Shown here piece after piece: positions 25,928-33,665 of a stretch of DNA of 64,000 bases (positions are counted from its first letter, which is position 1; the number at the start of each line of letters is the position of its first letter). The position numbers were made by a program, and so were the translations under genes. The DNA is from Streptomyces sp. SID13031 (lineage in GTDB: Bacteria; Actinomycetota; Actinomycetes; Propionibacteriales; Kribbellaceae): assembly GCF_010548305.1 (NCBI RefSeq), contig NZ_JAAGLV010000006.1, positions 1 to 64,000 on the forward strand. The letters are read 5' to 3'. The notes under the pieces are model-generated. The model was not told the origin of the DNA, made no database searches, and was given only the letters and a program-made list of their open reading frames with translations.

Positions 25928-26158
25928 TCAGTCGATGACCAGTCGCAAGCCGGAGCGGGTTGCGACTTCGGGCAGTTTCTGGACGATGAACTCCTGATCG
26001 GCGATCGACATCGGGGGGCCGTCGTCCCATCGGGTGATCGATGCTCGATCGATGTAGTAGTCGACGTCGCCGACCGCGATGAACTCGCCGTAGACCGTGG
26101 CTGTACGACCCTTGAGCTCGAGTTGCAGGTGACCTCGGGCCGCATCCACGATCTCCAC
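25928..26158 (-). CDS. Small Imm74-like protein
   Basis: The protein of about 76 residues reads VEIVDAARGHLQLELKGRTA, then TVYGEFIAVGDVDYYIDRAS and ITRWDDGPPMSIADQEFIVQ. The pattern of an ARG-x-L strand, YGE, and a WDDG followed by a helix resembles the immunity protein 74 family of polymorphic toxin systems. No toxin gene is next to it, only pseudogene debris. GTG at 26158 with AAGGG seven bases upstream is my start. Family assignment is tentative. Confidence 0.5.
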   Translation of the reverse strand: MEIVDAARGHLQLELKGRTATVYGEFIAVGDVDYYIDRASITRWDDGPPMSIADQEFIVQKLPEVATRSGLRLVID

Positions 26159-26248
26159 AGCGCACCCTTCTGCCGACCGGCCGGAGCCCGTGCGGGTGTG
26201 CTCGGCCAGACGATCGGCCGGGAACACCCGTGGGCTCCTAGGACACTT

Positions 26249-26560
26249 CTAGCAGCCGTTCACGTACAAATTGACGGCGCCGATGTTGTTCAGCATGGCG
26301 TAATCGTCTCGGTGGTCGCCGTTCAGATCGGCGAACCGGACCATCGCGCCGGAAGCGCCACCTCCGGACGCGACCTGTCCTCGGGGGTGCCACGTGGCGT
26401 TCTGGTTCTTGGGGCCGAGCCCGCCGTTGAGGTACGCGGTCACCGCGCCCGAAGTGTTGTTGACCAGGAGGTAGTCGTCGCGGCCGTCTCCGTTGAGATC
26501 TGCGAAGTCGAGGGAGCTGCCCGAGCTGAGGACTCCGGAGGCAACCTGACCCCGACCGGG
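26249..26560 (-). pseudogene. C-terminal fragment of an FG-GAP/VCBS repeat protein
   Basis: In one minus-strand frame two repeats follow each other: GRGQVASGVLSSG, FADLNGDGRDDYLLVNN and then PRGQVASGGGASG, FADLNGDHRDDYAMLNN, ending YVNGC and a stop. Asp-Leu-Asn-Gly-Asp is the calcium loop of FG-GAP repeats found in secreted actinomycete proteins. There is no start, signal peptide or N-terminal body. Upstream the frame runs into a fragment of a different gene. Confidence 0.72.
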
Positions 26561-26733
26561 ATGATGTCCTTGTCGAGGAAGACCAGGCCGACCGCGGAGC
26601 CGATCAGCGCGCCGGCCCAGTAGGTGCCGTTCACGCTGATGTCGACGCGACCCCGGTACTTCGACGGGATCAGCTCGTCGATCGCGGAGTTGATCGCGGC
26701 GTACTCACCGCCGATGCCCCTGCCGGCGCAGTC
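26561..26733 (-). pseudogene. Internal fragment of an MFS (sugar-type) transporter
   Basis: The minus-strand frame reads GIGGEYAAINSAIDELIPSK, YRGRVDISVNGTYWAGALIG and SAVGLVFLDKDIIP. This is the loop 4-5 region of sugar-porter-like MFS proteins (GGEY..AINSAIDE.IP..YRGR). It has neither start nor end and is joined at about 26560 to the FG-GAP fragment in another frame. A piece of about 58 residues remains from a gene of some 450. Confidence 0.7.
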
Positions 26734-26792
26734 ACCGTGCTCAAACCCACCGCCCGGAAGTGTGCTTCGGCCGGCTGGATACAGTGGCTCGC

Positions 26793-27089
26793 ATGGAGAA
26801 CGAGATCGCGATCACGGACGCCAAGGACGTGAACCGGTACGAGGCGCGCGATGCCGCTGGCAACTTGATGGGGTTCGTCGACTACAAGCTGGCCGGCGAG
26901 GTGATCTCCTTCCGGCACGCCGAGACGCTGCCGGAGTACCAGGGCCAGGGCGTGGCGAGCAAGATTGCGCGCAAGTCGCTCGACGACGCTCGCGACGCGG
27001 GGCTGCGGATCCGGCCGGCCTGCCCGTACTACCAGGACTTCCTGAAGAAGCACACCGAGTACGCCGACCTCGTGGACGACTCGCAGTGA
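26793..27089 (+). CDS. Small GNAT-like N-acetyltransferase (YidJ/GTLF type)
   Basis: The 98-residue protein has the compact acetyltransferase fold: YEARDAAGNLMGFVDYKLAG, ISFRHAETLPEYQGQGVASK (acetyl-CoA loop QGQGVAS) and CPYYQDFLKKHTEYADLV at the end. Such short GNATs act on unknown amines. The ATG at 26793 begins the conserved part. Its stop overlaps the GTG of the YbaK gene (GTGA), so the two are co-translated. Confidence 0.86.
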   Translation: MENEIAITDAKDVNRYEARDAAGNLMGFVDYKLAGEVISFRHAETLPEYQGQGVASKIARKSLDDARDAGLRIRPACPYYQDFLKKHTEYADLVDDSQ

Positions 27090-27619
27090 CGGCACCCGTC
27101 CTCGGCAAGCTCGACTGGCGAGCGGCTTCCGAAGTACCGGAGCTACTGGCCGAGCCGGTCCGCGCGGCGCTCGGCGACCTGCCTGCGTGGGCCGTCGCGA
27201 TCGACCCGACACTGGCCGACACGGCCGCTTTCTGCGCGGAGTACGACGTACCGATGGCCGCGTCGGCGAACTGCGTGATCGTGCACGGCAAGCGCGCCGG
27301 CGAGTCGACGTACGCCGCCGTGATGGTGCTCGCCACCCACCGGGCCGACGTGAACGGCATCGTCCGCAAGCACCTCGGCGTCCGGAAGATCTCGTTCGCG
27401 GCGCAGGACGACGCGGTCGGCTCAACCGGGATGGAGTACGGCGGCATCACGCCCATCGGCGTACCGGCGGCCTGGCCGGTCCTTGTTGACGAGGCAGTGG
27501 CGCAGGCCGGGCTGGTCGTCATCGGCAGCGGCATCCGAGGCTCCAAGTTGCTCGTCGACGGCGCCGACCTGGCCAAGCTTCCGTCCGCCACGGCGCTCGA
27601 ACTCGCCACTCCCGCTTGA
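27086..27619 (+). CDS. YbaK/EbsC family aminoacyl-tRNA deacylase
   Basis: The 177-residue protein belongs to the YbaK/ProX editing fold: ANCVIVHGKRAGESTYAAVM, VRKHLGVRKISFA with the catalytic Lys region and STGMEYGGITPIGVP with the substrate loop. It hydrolyses mischarged aminoacyl-tRNA (Cys- or Ala-tRNA(Pro) type). GTG start, coupled to the small GNAT. The pairing may be simple operon economy. Confidence 0.88.
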   Translation: MTAPVLGKLDWRAASEVPELLAEPVRAALGDLPAWAVAIDPTLADTAAFCAEYDVPMAASANCVIVHGKRAGESTYAAVMVLATHRADVNGIVRKHLGVRKISFAAQDDAVGSTGMEYGGITPIGVPAAWPVLVDEAVAQAGLVVIGSGIRGSKLLVDGADLAKLPSATALELATPA

Positions 27620-27639
27620 TCTCCCGCTAGCATGCTGGG

Positions 27640-28509
27640 GTGACGGTGGCCGGTGGTGAGGGTGGACCGACCGCGCTTCGCATCATGCTCGGCGGACATC
27701 TGCGCCGGATGCGTGAGGCCGCGGGGATCAGCCGCGCCGACGCCGGCTGGCAGATCCGCGCCTCGGAGTCCAAGGTCAGCCGGATGGAACTCGGCCGGGT
27801 CGGGTTCAAGGAACGCGATGTGAACGACCTGCTCGACCTGTACGAGATGAAGGACCCGCAGGAACGCGAGCGGCTGATGGAGCTCGCCCGCGCAGCGAAC
27901 AACCCCGGCTGGTGGTCGCGGTACGGCGACGTGATGCCGAGCTGGTTCAGCAACTACGTCGGGCTCGAGGTCGCGGCCAAGCTGATCCGGACCTACGAGC
28001 TGCTCTTCGTCCCCGGGCTGCTGCAGACCGAGGACTACGCCCGGGCCGTCGTCCAGCTCGGCAAGTCCTACCTGCCGGCCGAGGAGATCAACCAGCGGGT
28101 GGCACTGCGGGTGACCCGGCAACAGATCCTGACCCGGCCCGATCCGGCCCGCTTGTGGATCGTGCTCGACGAGGCCGCGCTGCACCGGCCAGTCGGTGGC
28201 CGGGTGACGATGCGCGAGCAGATCGAGCACCTGATCGAGGCCTCGCAGCGGCCGAACGTCACGCTGCAGATCATGCCGTTCAGCAGCGTCGGTTACCCCG
28301 ACGCCGGCGGCGCGTTCAGCATCCTGCGGTTCCCGGAAGGGGATCTGCCGGACGTCGTCTACATCGAGCACGCGGCAAGCGCCCTCTACCTGGACAAACT
28401 CGAAGACCTCGACGAGTACGCCGCAATCATGGAAGCCCTGACAATCGCAGCAGCACCAGTCAGCGCCACCCAGTCCCTACTCGCAGAAGCCCTCGAGCGA
28501 ATGTCCTGA
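27640..28509 (+). CDS. XRE family regulator with DUF5753
   Basis: The 289-residue protein has an HTH (LGGHLRRMREAAGISRADAGWQIRASESKVSRMELG, about residues 16-52) and a long DUF5753 sensor domain (PGLLQTEDYARAVV, RPVGGRVTMREQIEHLIE, IEHAASALYLDKLEDL). In streptomycetes such regulators usually pair with a small DUF397 protein; none follows here, only a palindromic element and the convergent ohr gene. GTG start. Confidence 0.92.
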   Translation: MTVAGGEGGPTALRIMLGGHLRRMREAAGISRADAGWQIRASESKVSRMELGRVGFKERDVNDLLDLYEMKDPQERERLMELARAANNPGWWSRYGDVMPSWFSNYVGLEVAAKLIRTYELLFVPGLLQTEDYARAVVQLGKSYLPAEEINQRVALRVTRQQILTRPDPARLWIVLDEAALHRPVGGRVTMREQIEHLIEASQRPNVTLQIMPFSSVGYPDAGGAFSILRFPEGDLPDVVYIEHAASALYLDKLEDLDEYAAIMEALTIAAAPVSATQSLLAEALERMS

Positions 28510-28517
28510 GCCCCCCC

Positions 28518-28606
28518 CATTTCGGCGGTTAACCGCCGAGGTGGTGGGTTGTCACCCCGTAATCAGGGGTGACAACCCACGAGGCTGGCGGTTAACCGCC
28601 GAAATG
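28518..28606. repeat. Nested palindromic intergenic element, copy 1
   Basis: Outer 20-bp arms at 28518-28537 and 28587-28606 match perfectly, and each contains the palindrome GGCGGTTAACCGCC. Inside, 15-bp arms GTGGGTTGTCACCCC (28544-28558) and its complement (28566-28580) form a second hairpin with a seven-base loop. Six-base spacers (GAGGTG, GAGGCT) join the two. A related copy lies at 46217-46307. It sits between convergent genes and may act as a two-way terminator. Confidence 0.75.
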
Positions 28607-28619
28607 CGGGACCGGGGGA

Positions 28620-29051
28620 TCAGGCGACGCTGAGGTCGACCTTGATGTTGCCGCGGGTGGCGTTCGAGTACGGGCAGACCTCGTGGGCCTTGGCGACCAG
28701 CGCCTCGGCCTCCGCGCGGTCGAGGGTCGGCAGGCTGACGATCAGCTCGACCTCGAGGCCGTAGCCGGCGCCGCCGTTGATCGGGCCGATGCCGACGGCT
28801 GCGGTGACCGTGGAGCCGGCCGTGTCCTGCTTGGTCAGCCGGGCGACCGACTTCATCGCGCTGTGGAAGCAGGAGGCGTAACCGGCAGCGAACAACTGCT
28901 CCGGGTTCGTGCCCTCACCGTTGCCACCCATCTCCTTCGGCGGCGCGAGGGTGACGTCCAGCTTGCCGTCATCGCTCGCGGTGTGACCCTGCCGGGCGCC
29001 TTCGGCGGTGGCGCGGGCGGTGTAGAGAACCTTCTCGACTGCGATGGTCAT
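28620..29051 (-). CDS. ohr: Organic hydroperoxide resistance protein
   Basis: The 143-residue Ohr/OsmC protein has both redox cysteines in place: Cys61 in GYASCFHSAMK and Cys126 in EVCPYSNATRGN. The latter motif marks the Ohr branch rather than OsmC. It reduces organic peroxides with lipoylated partners. AAGGAGT precedes the ATG. No OhrR gene is adjacent. Confidence 0.93.
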   Translation of the reverse strand: MTIAVEKVLYTARATAEGARQGHTASDDGKLDVTLAPPKEMGGNGEGTNPEQLFAAGYASCFHSAMKSVARLTKQDTAGSTVTAAVGIGPINGGAGYGLEVELIVSLPTLDRAEAEALVAKAHEVCPYSNATRGNIKVDLSVA

Positions 29052-29100
29052 TTCTATGACTCCTTAAAAGATGAAAGAGGGGGTTGGCTAGCTGGTGTGT

Positions 29101-30054
29101 TCAGCGAGTGGGGTCGAGAACGAGCTTGCCGACGGTCCGGCGGGCCCGCATGTCTTCGTGGGCGGTGGTGATCTCGGACAGGGCGTAGTCGCCACCGAGG
29201 ATCGGCCGCAGCTTGCCCTCCTGGACCAGACCGAACAACTCCGTAAGCGGGTCGCCGATCATGCCGGGAACCTTGAAGCAGTCCGCCAGCCAGAAACCGG
29301 CGATGGTCTTCGAGCCCTTCATCAAGCGGCCCGGCGCGATCGGCTCGGCCTGCTGACGCGACGCGGCGCCGAAGGTGGACAGCCGGCCGAAGGTGGCCAG
29401 CGCGTCGAACGACTCGTCGAAGGTCTTGCCGCCGACCATCTCGAGCACGATGTCGACGGGCTTGCCGTCGTTCGCCTCGATGATCCGGTCCTTCAGGCCC
29501 TCGGGGTCGCCGTCGATCGCGACGTCCGCACCGAGGTCCAGGATCTGCTTGCGCTTCTCCTCGGTGGAGGCGGTCGCGATGACGCGTCCGGCACCCCACA
29601 GCTTCGCGAGCTGGATGGCGAGCGAACCGACCCCACCGGCACCGGCGTGGATCAGCACGGACTCCCCCGGCTGCAGGTTCGTCGAGGTCTTCAGCAGGTG
29701 CCAGGCGCTCGTGCCCTGCACGATCAGGGCGAGCGCGTCGGCGTCACTGACGCCTTCCGGTACGTCGAACGTCGCCAGCCCGTGGGCCACCGCCTTCTCC
29801 GCATACCCGCCCGTACCGACCAGCGCGACGACCCGGCGGCCGTCCTGGGTGTGACCGACGACCTCACCACCCGGCGTCAGCGGCAGTTTGGCCTTCGACA
29901 GGTAACTGTTCTCGACTTGGTGGGTGTCGGCGTAGTTGACGCCGGCCCGGTCGACGGTGATCAGGACCTGGCCGTCACCTGCCACCGGATCCGCGATCTC
30001 CACCACCTGCAGAACCTCTGGTCCACCGAACTCACTGATCTGTACCGCTCGCAC
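29101..30054 (-). CDS. Zinc-independent quinone oxidoreductase (MDR superfamily)
   Basis: The 317-residue protein matches NADPH:quinone oxidoreductases: VDRAGVNYADTHQVENSYL, LVGTGGYAEKAV, cofactor loop VLIHAGAGGVGSLAIQLAKL and VLEMVGGKTFDESFDAL. It lacks the zinc ligands of alcohol dehydrogenases. GTG start with AAGGAG upstream. It is divergent from a TetR regulator over an 86-base AT-richer region with palindromes, so it is probably that repressor's target. Confidence 0.9.
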   Translation of the reverse strand: MRAVQISEFGGPEVLQVVEIADPVAGDGQVLITVDRAGVNYADTHQVENSYLSKAKLPLTPGGEVVGHTQDGRRVVALVGTGGYAEKAVAHGLATFDVPEGVSDADALALIVQGTSAWHLLKTSTNLQPGESVLIHAGAGGVGSLAIQLAKLWGAGRVIATASTEEKRKQILDLGADVAIDGDPEGLKDRIIEANDGKPVDIVLEMVGGKTFDESFDALATFGRLSTFGAASRQQAEPIAPGRLMKGSKTIAGFWLADCFKVPGMIGDPLTELFGLVQEGKLRPILGGDYALSEITTAHEDMRARRTVGKLVLDPTR

Positions 30055-30090
30055 CTTCGCGCTCCTTCCGGTTGCTTCCTCTACGCTGTA

Positions 30091-30124
30091 CTATACACCG
30101 TACGTTATAGGTTCACACGTGTGA
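30091..30124. promoter_or_regulatory. Divergent promoter/operator region for quinone oxidoreductase and TetR
   Basis: CTATA (30091) and TATAG (30106) flank a CGTACG-containing core. A perfect 12-bp palindrome, TCACACGTGTGA, lies at 30113-30124. Either could be the TetR operator. The TATACA/TATAG words also look like -10 boxes for both directions. Confidence 0.45.
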
Positions 30125-30140
30125 GATGGGAGACAGGCCG

Positions 30141-30803
30141 ATGCCAGCCAGCCGGACCAGGACGCCGCGGAACACGCTCAGCCCCGACCTGATCGTGCAG
30201 ACCGCGCTCAACCTGATGGAGGCCAACGGCACCGATGCCTTCAGCCTGCGCGGTCTGGCGGGTGAGCTGGGTGTCGGCCCGATGGCGCTCTACACCTATT
30301 TCCGTAACAAGGATGACCTGTACGACGCCGTCCGCGACCACCTGATGGCGCTCGTGCCCGGCGTCCCGGCCGACGTACCGTGGCCGGACCAGGTCCGCGC
30401 CGTCTGCCGTGGCCTCCGCGCCCTGATGCTGCAGCATCCTTGCCTTGCGCAACTACTCGCGAGCCGCCCGCTGAGCGGCCACGAGACCGCCCGGGTGGCC
30501 GAGGGCCTGCTCGGCGTCCTGCGGTCCGCCGGGTTCGACGCCGAGTCCGCGGCCCGCACGCACACCACGCTGTTCACCTATGTGCTCGGCGCGACGTCCT
30601 GGGAGATCCAGATGGCGGCCGAGCGCCGTGACCCCGAGGCCTGGCGCCGGTTGCGGACGACGATGGAGTCGCTGTCGTCGCACGAGTTCCCGACGGTCGT
30701 GGAGCTCGCTCACGAACTGGCCCGGACGACAGGTGGCGACGACCAGTTCGACTACGGGCTGGACGTGTTGCTGGCCGGGCTCGAGGTCAGAAGACCATCG
30801 TGA
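30141..30803 (+). CDS. TetR/AcrR family repressor
   Basis: The 220-residue protein has the TetR HTH LIVQTALNLMEANGTDAFSLRGLAGELGVGPMALYTYFRNKDDLYDAV (about residues 14-60) and a TetR_C-type helical ligand domain. I prefer the ATG at 30141, which has GGGAG eight bases upstream, over the ATG at 30126. It probably represses itself and the divergent quinone oxidoreductase. Its 3' end overlaps the convergent TauE gene by 17 bases. Confidence 0.9.
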   Translation: MPASRTRTPRNTLSPDLIVQTALNLMEANGTDAFSLRGLAGELGVGPMALYTYFRNKDDLYDAVRDHLMALVPGVPADVPWPDQVRAVCRGLRALMLQHPCLAQLLASRPLSGHETARVAEGLLGVLRSAGFDAESAARTHTTLFTYVLGATSWEIQMAAERRDPEAWRRLRTTMESLSSHEFPTVVELAHELARTTGGDDQFDYGLDVLLAGLEVRRPS

Positions 30804-31533
30804 CGATGGCGACGACGCCGATCACGACGATGAGCACACGCAGGCCCGTCGGCGGCAGCTTGCGGCCGTAGCGGGCGCCGACGAAACCACCGATCGTCGA
30901 GCCGACCGCGATCAGCCCGGCCGCCAGCCAGTCGACGTCCGCCACGATGATGAACAAAATCGCGGCGACGCCGTTGACGACCGTGGCGAGAACGTTCTTC
31001 AGGCCGTTCATCCGTTGCAGGTTCGCGTCCATGCCGATGCCGAGGATCGCCATCAGCAGCACGCCTTGGGCAGCACCGAAGTACCCGCCGTAGACCCCGG
31101 TCAGGAAGACGGCCGGTATCACCCACCAGGCGCCGCGATGGGTGTGCGCCGGGAGGCTGATGCGCTTCGAGAGCCACGGTTGCAGGGCGACCAGGAGACA
31201 GCCGAGCAGGATCAGCCCGGGGACGACGGCCTTGAAGGCCGAACCGGGGAGCTTGAGCAACAGGACGGCGCCGACGATGCCGCCGACGAGCGAGGCCGGG
31301 ATCAGCCGTAGCAGCCGGCCACGCTGGCCTTCGAGTTCGCGACGGTAGCCGATCGCGCCGGCCGCGGTACCGGGTGAGAGGCCGATGTTGTTGCTGACGT
31401 TGGCCAGGATCGGCGGCAGGCCGACGGCAAGCAACGCGGGGAAGGTCAGCAGCGTGCCCGAACCCACCACCGCGTTGATCGTGCCCGCGCCCATTCCCGC
31501 CACCAGGACGAACAGCGCCTCGAACCATGTCAT
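30787..31533 (-). CDS. TauE/SafE family sulfite/organosulfonate exporter-like permease
   Basis: The 248-residue protein has about eight membrane helices. The family repeats are VAGMGAGTINAVVGSGTLLTFPAL at the N-terminus and GVYGGYFGAAQGVLLMAILGIG in the middle. It is thought to move sulfite, sulfoacetate or similar anions. It stands alone and overlaps the tetR gene tail to tail. Confidence 0.88.
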   Translation of the reverse strand: MTWFEALFVLVAGMGAGTINAVVGSGTLLTFPALLAVGLPPILANVSNNIGLSPGTAAGAIGYRRELEGQRGRLLRLIPASLVGGIVGAVLLLKLPGSAFKAVVPGLILLGCLLVALQPWLSKRISLPAHTHRGAWWVIPAVFLTGVYGGYFGAAQGVLLMAILGIGMDANLQRMNGLKNVLATVVNGVAAILFIIVADVDWLAAGLIAVGSTIGGFVGARYGRKLPPTGLRVLIVVIGVVAIVTMVF

Positions 31534-31600
31534 CGTCGCAAGACTCTACGCACCGGACGGACGTTTCAGTTCACCAGTCCGGTTCGTGGGCGGGAAACGT

Positions 31601-31633
31601 CACACGGCCCAGCTCTATGAGCCGGGCCGTGTG
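31601..31633 (-). terminator. Terminator after the SPFH gene
   Basis: Arms CACACGGCCC and GGGCCGTGTG (10 bp, perfect) around a 13-base loop start 22 bases after the SPFH stop; on the minus strand the hairpin follows it. Confidence 0.7.
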
Positions 31634-31654
31634 TTAATCCGTAGTACTGATTTG

Positions 31655-32818
31655 TCAGCGCTCCTGCGGAGGGCCGTCCTGCACCGGTGAGGTCTGCACG
31701 GGAGCCGACGTGACCGCCGGCGGTGCTGCCTGCTGGGCGCGGTTGCCGACTGCCGCGTTCTGCGCGGCCGCGATGGCTTCCTGTACTGCGTTGTCCGCCT
31801 CGGCCACTGCAGCGTCCGGCGTTGCCGCCGAACCGAGACCGCTGTCGACCTCCACCGCCTGCGAGCTGCCCAGGTCGGGCTCCGGGAACGGACCCTCGGC
31901 CTTCTGGGTGATCCCGGCGATCTGGCCGACGGCGCTGCCGAGGCCCTCCATCGCCTTGCCGATCTCGCTCGGGATGATCCACAGCTTGTTCGAGTCGCCT
32001 TGAGCGATCGACGGCAGCATCTGCAGGTACTGGTACGCGAGCAGACCCTGGTCGGGCTTGCCGGCGTGGATCGCGTTGAAGACGGTGGTGATGGCCTGCG
32101 CCTCACCCTGTGCCTTCAGGATCCGGGCCTCCCGCTCGGCCTGCGCGCGCAGGATCCGGGACTCCCGGTCACCCTGCGCGGTGAGGATCGCGGACTGCTT
32201 CTGGCCCTCGGCCGACAGGACGGCCGACTGGCGCATACCCTCGGCGGTCAGGATCGCGGCGCGCTTGTCGCGGTCCGCGCGCATCTGCTTCTCCATCGAG
32301 TCCTGGATCGACGGCGGCGGGTCGATCGAGCGGAGCTCGACCCGGTTGACCCGGATGCCCCACTTGCCGGTCGCCTCGTCCAGGACGTACCGCAGCTTCT
32401 CGTTGATCTCCTCGCGCGACGTCAGCGTCTGCTCGAGGTCCATGCCACCGATGATGTTTCGCAGCGTGGTCATGGTGAGCTGCTCGATCGCCTGGATGTA
32501 GTTGGAGATCTCGTAGGTCGCCCGCACCGGGTCGTTGACCTGGAAGTAGATGACGGAGTCGATCGACACCATCAGGTTGTCCTCGGTGATGACGCCCTGC
32601 GGCGGGAACGCGACCACCTGCTCACGCATGTCGATGGTGTAGCGGACCTTGTCGACGAACGGGGTCAGCAGGTTCAGGCCGGGCTGCAAGCCGACCTTGA
32701 ACTTCCCGAACCGTTCCACGATGCCCACGGTCTGCTGTTGCACGACCCGGACTGACTTGATCAGTGTGACGACCACCAGTAAGGCGACCAATGCCAGCAC
32801 TATGAGGAACGCGGTCAC
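31655..32818 (-). CDS. SPFH/Band 7 (stomatin, QmcA-like) membrane protein
   Basis: The 387-residue protein has one N-terminal membrane helix (residues 3-20), then the Band 7 domain (VQQQTVGIVERFGKFKVGLQ ... PFVDKVRYTIDMREQV ... SIDPPPSIQDSMEKQMRADR). A heptad coiled coil made of short A-I-L-x-A-E/Q-G repeats follows (about residues 195-250), then a conserved LAYQYLQMLPSIAQG segment and a low-complexity Ala/Pro/Gln tail. It forms oligomers in membrane microdomains. The NfeD-type gene upstream is the standard partner. Confidence 0.93.
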   Translation of the reverse strand: MTAFLIVLALVALLVVVTLIKSVRVVQQQTVGIVERFGKFKVGLQPGLNLLTPFVDKVRYTIDMREQVVAFPPQGVITEDNLMVSIDSVIYFQVNDPVRATYEISNYIQAIEQLTMTTLRNIIGGMDLEQTLTSREEINEKLRYVLDEATGKWGIRVNRVELRSIDPPPSIQDSMEKQMRADRDKRAAILTAEGMRQSAVLSAEGQKQSAILTAQGDRESRILRAQAEREARILKAQGEAQAITTVFNAIHAGKPDQGLLAYQYLQMLPSIAQGDSNKLWIIPSEIGKAMEGLGSAVGQIAGITQKAEGPFPEPDLGSSQAVEVDSGLGSAATPDAAVAEADNAVQEAIAAAQNAAVGNRAQQAAPPAVTSAPVQTSPVQDGPPQER

Positions 32819-32886
32819 GTGACCCTCCCACTCGAAGAACCCTCAGGACGGACAGTCTTTCCTATCGACGGGCCACCCGAGGCAAC

Positions 32887-32909
32887 GGTTCCCTCACGAT
32901 CCGGGAACC
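32887..32909 (-). terminator. Weak hairpin between nfeD-type and SPFH genes
   Basis: Seven-base arms GGTTCCC and GGGAACC around a 9-base loop lie in a 189-base gap. It may attenuate rather than stop transcription. The rest of the gap shows nothing I can name. Confidence 0.35.
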
Positions 32910-33007
32910 CTTCAGGTGGGGTGTCGCTGGCAACGATGTCCGTACTTCCGACAGTACTTCGAGGCGACGGTGGCGCAACCGCGCCACACCAGCGACCAGC
33001 GGCGCGG

Positions 33008-33520
33008 TTAGGAGTCCTTCGGCTCGGGCTTCTCGCGGAGCTCGGGGAGGGTGTGGTCGATGGGCCCGGCGATCGGGTAGACGACGGCGGTGGCGCCGTC
33101 GATGGACATCACCTCGACGCGGGTGCCGGGCTCGATGGTGGAGGTGTCGTCGTACGGGCGGGCGGTCCAGAGCTCGCCGTTGAGTTTGATCGAGCCGCCG
33201 CCGTCGGGGTGGATCTCCTTGACGACCACACCGCTGCGGCCGATCACGTGCGCCGACCCGGTCTTCAGCTCGACGCCGTGGTGGATCTTGCGGACCAGCA
33301 GCGGCCGGATGGCGGCCAGCATCGCGGCCGCGGTGATCAGGCCGACGACGATCTGGAGCCAGAGCAGGTGCGGGAACAAGGCGCCCACGCCGGCCGCGGT
33401 GATCGCCCCCGCGGCGAGCATCAGCAAAGTGAAGTCGAGCGAAGCCAGCTCCGCCAGAGCGAGCGCAGCGGCGATTCCGAGCCACGCCGCCCAGACGTTG
33501 TCCCGCAGCCAATCCATCAT
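33008..33520 (-). CDS. NfeD family membrane protein
   Basis: The 170-residue protein starts with a short helix and two or three tight membrane segments (VWAAWLGIAAALALAELAS, FTLLMLAAGAITAAGVGALF, IVVGLITAAAMLAAI). A C-terminal OB-fold follows (about residues 90-150: GVVVKEIHPDGGGSIKLNGELW). It is the short, protease-less NfeD form, which works with SPFH proteins; the SPFH gene follows 190 bases downstream. Confidence 0.9.
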   Translation of the reverse strand: MMDWLRDNVWAAWLGIAAALALAELASLDFTLLMLAAGAITAAGVGALFPHLLWLQIVVGLITAAAMLAAIRPLLVRKIHHGVELKTGSAHVIGRSGVVVKEIHPDGGGSIKLNGELWTARPYDDTSTIEPGTRVEVMSIDGATAVVYPIAGPIDHTLPELREKPEPKDS

Positions 33521-33598
33521 CTGCCAACTCTATCCGCGTTCGGGACCTCAGGCAGGTCCATCACCAGTGTGACGCGCGAAACCAGCCCCCGGACTCCC

Positions 33599-33649
33599 CT
33601 TACGTCCGAAGAAGTGGGTACCACGTCTCACCAGTTCTTCGGACGTAAG
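33599..33649. repeat. Long inverted repeat between ABC ATPase and NfeD genes
   Basis: Perfect 15-bp arms CTTACGTCCGAAGAA (33599-33613) and TTCTTCGGACGTAAG (33635-33649) with a 21-base middle that contains GTGG-GTA-CCAC. It ends 16 bases before the ABC gene stop at 33666. It can serve as terminator for that minus-strand gene, but its non-GC arms make it look like an inserted palindromic element. Confidence 0.6.
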
Positions 33650-33665
33650 CGCAGGCCAAGGCTGG

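Noticed and set aside
24411..26165. N-terminally extended CobQ of 584 residues
   Set aside because: The first 94 residues have no CobQ similarity and overlap the Imm74-like gene on the same strand; the P-loop begins right after the GTG at 25883.
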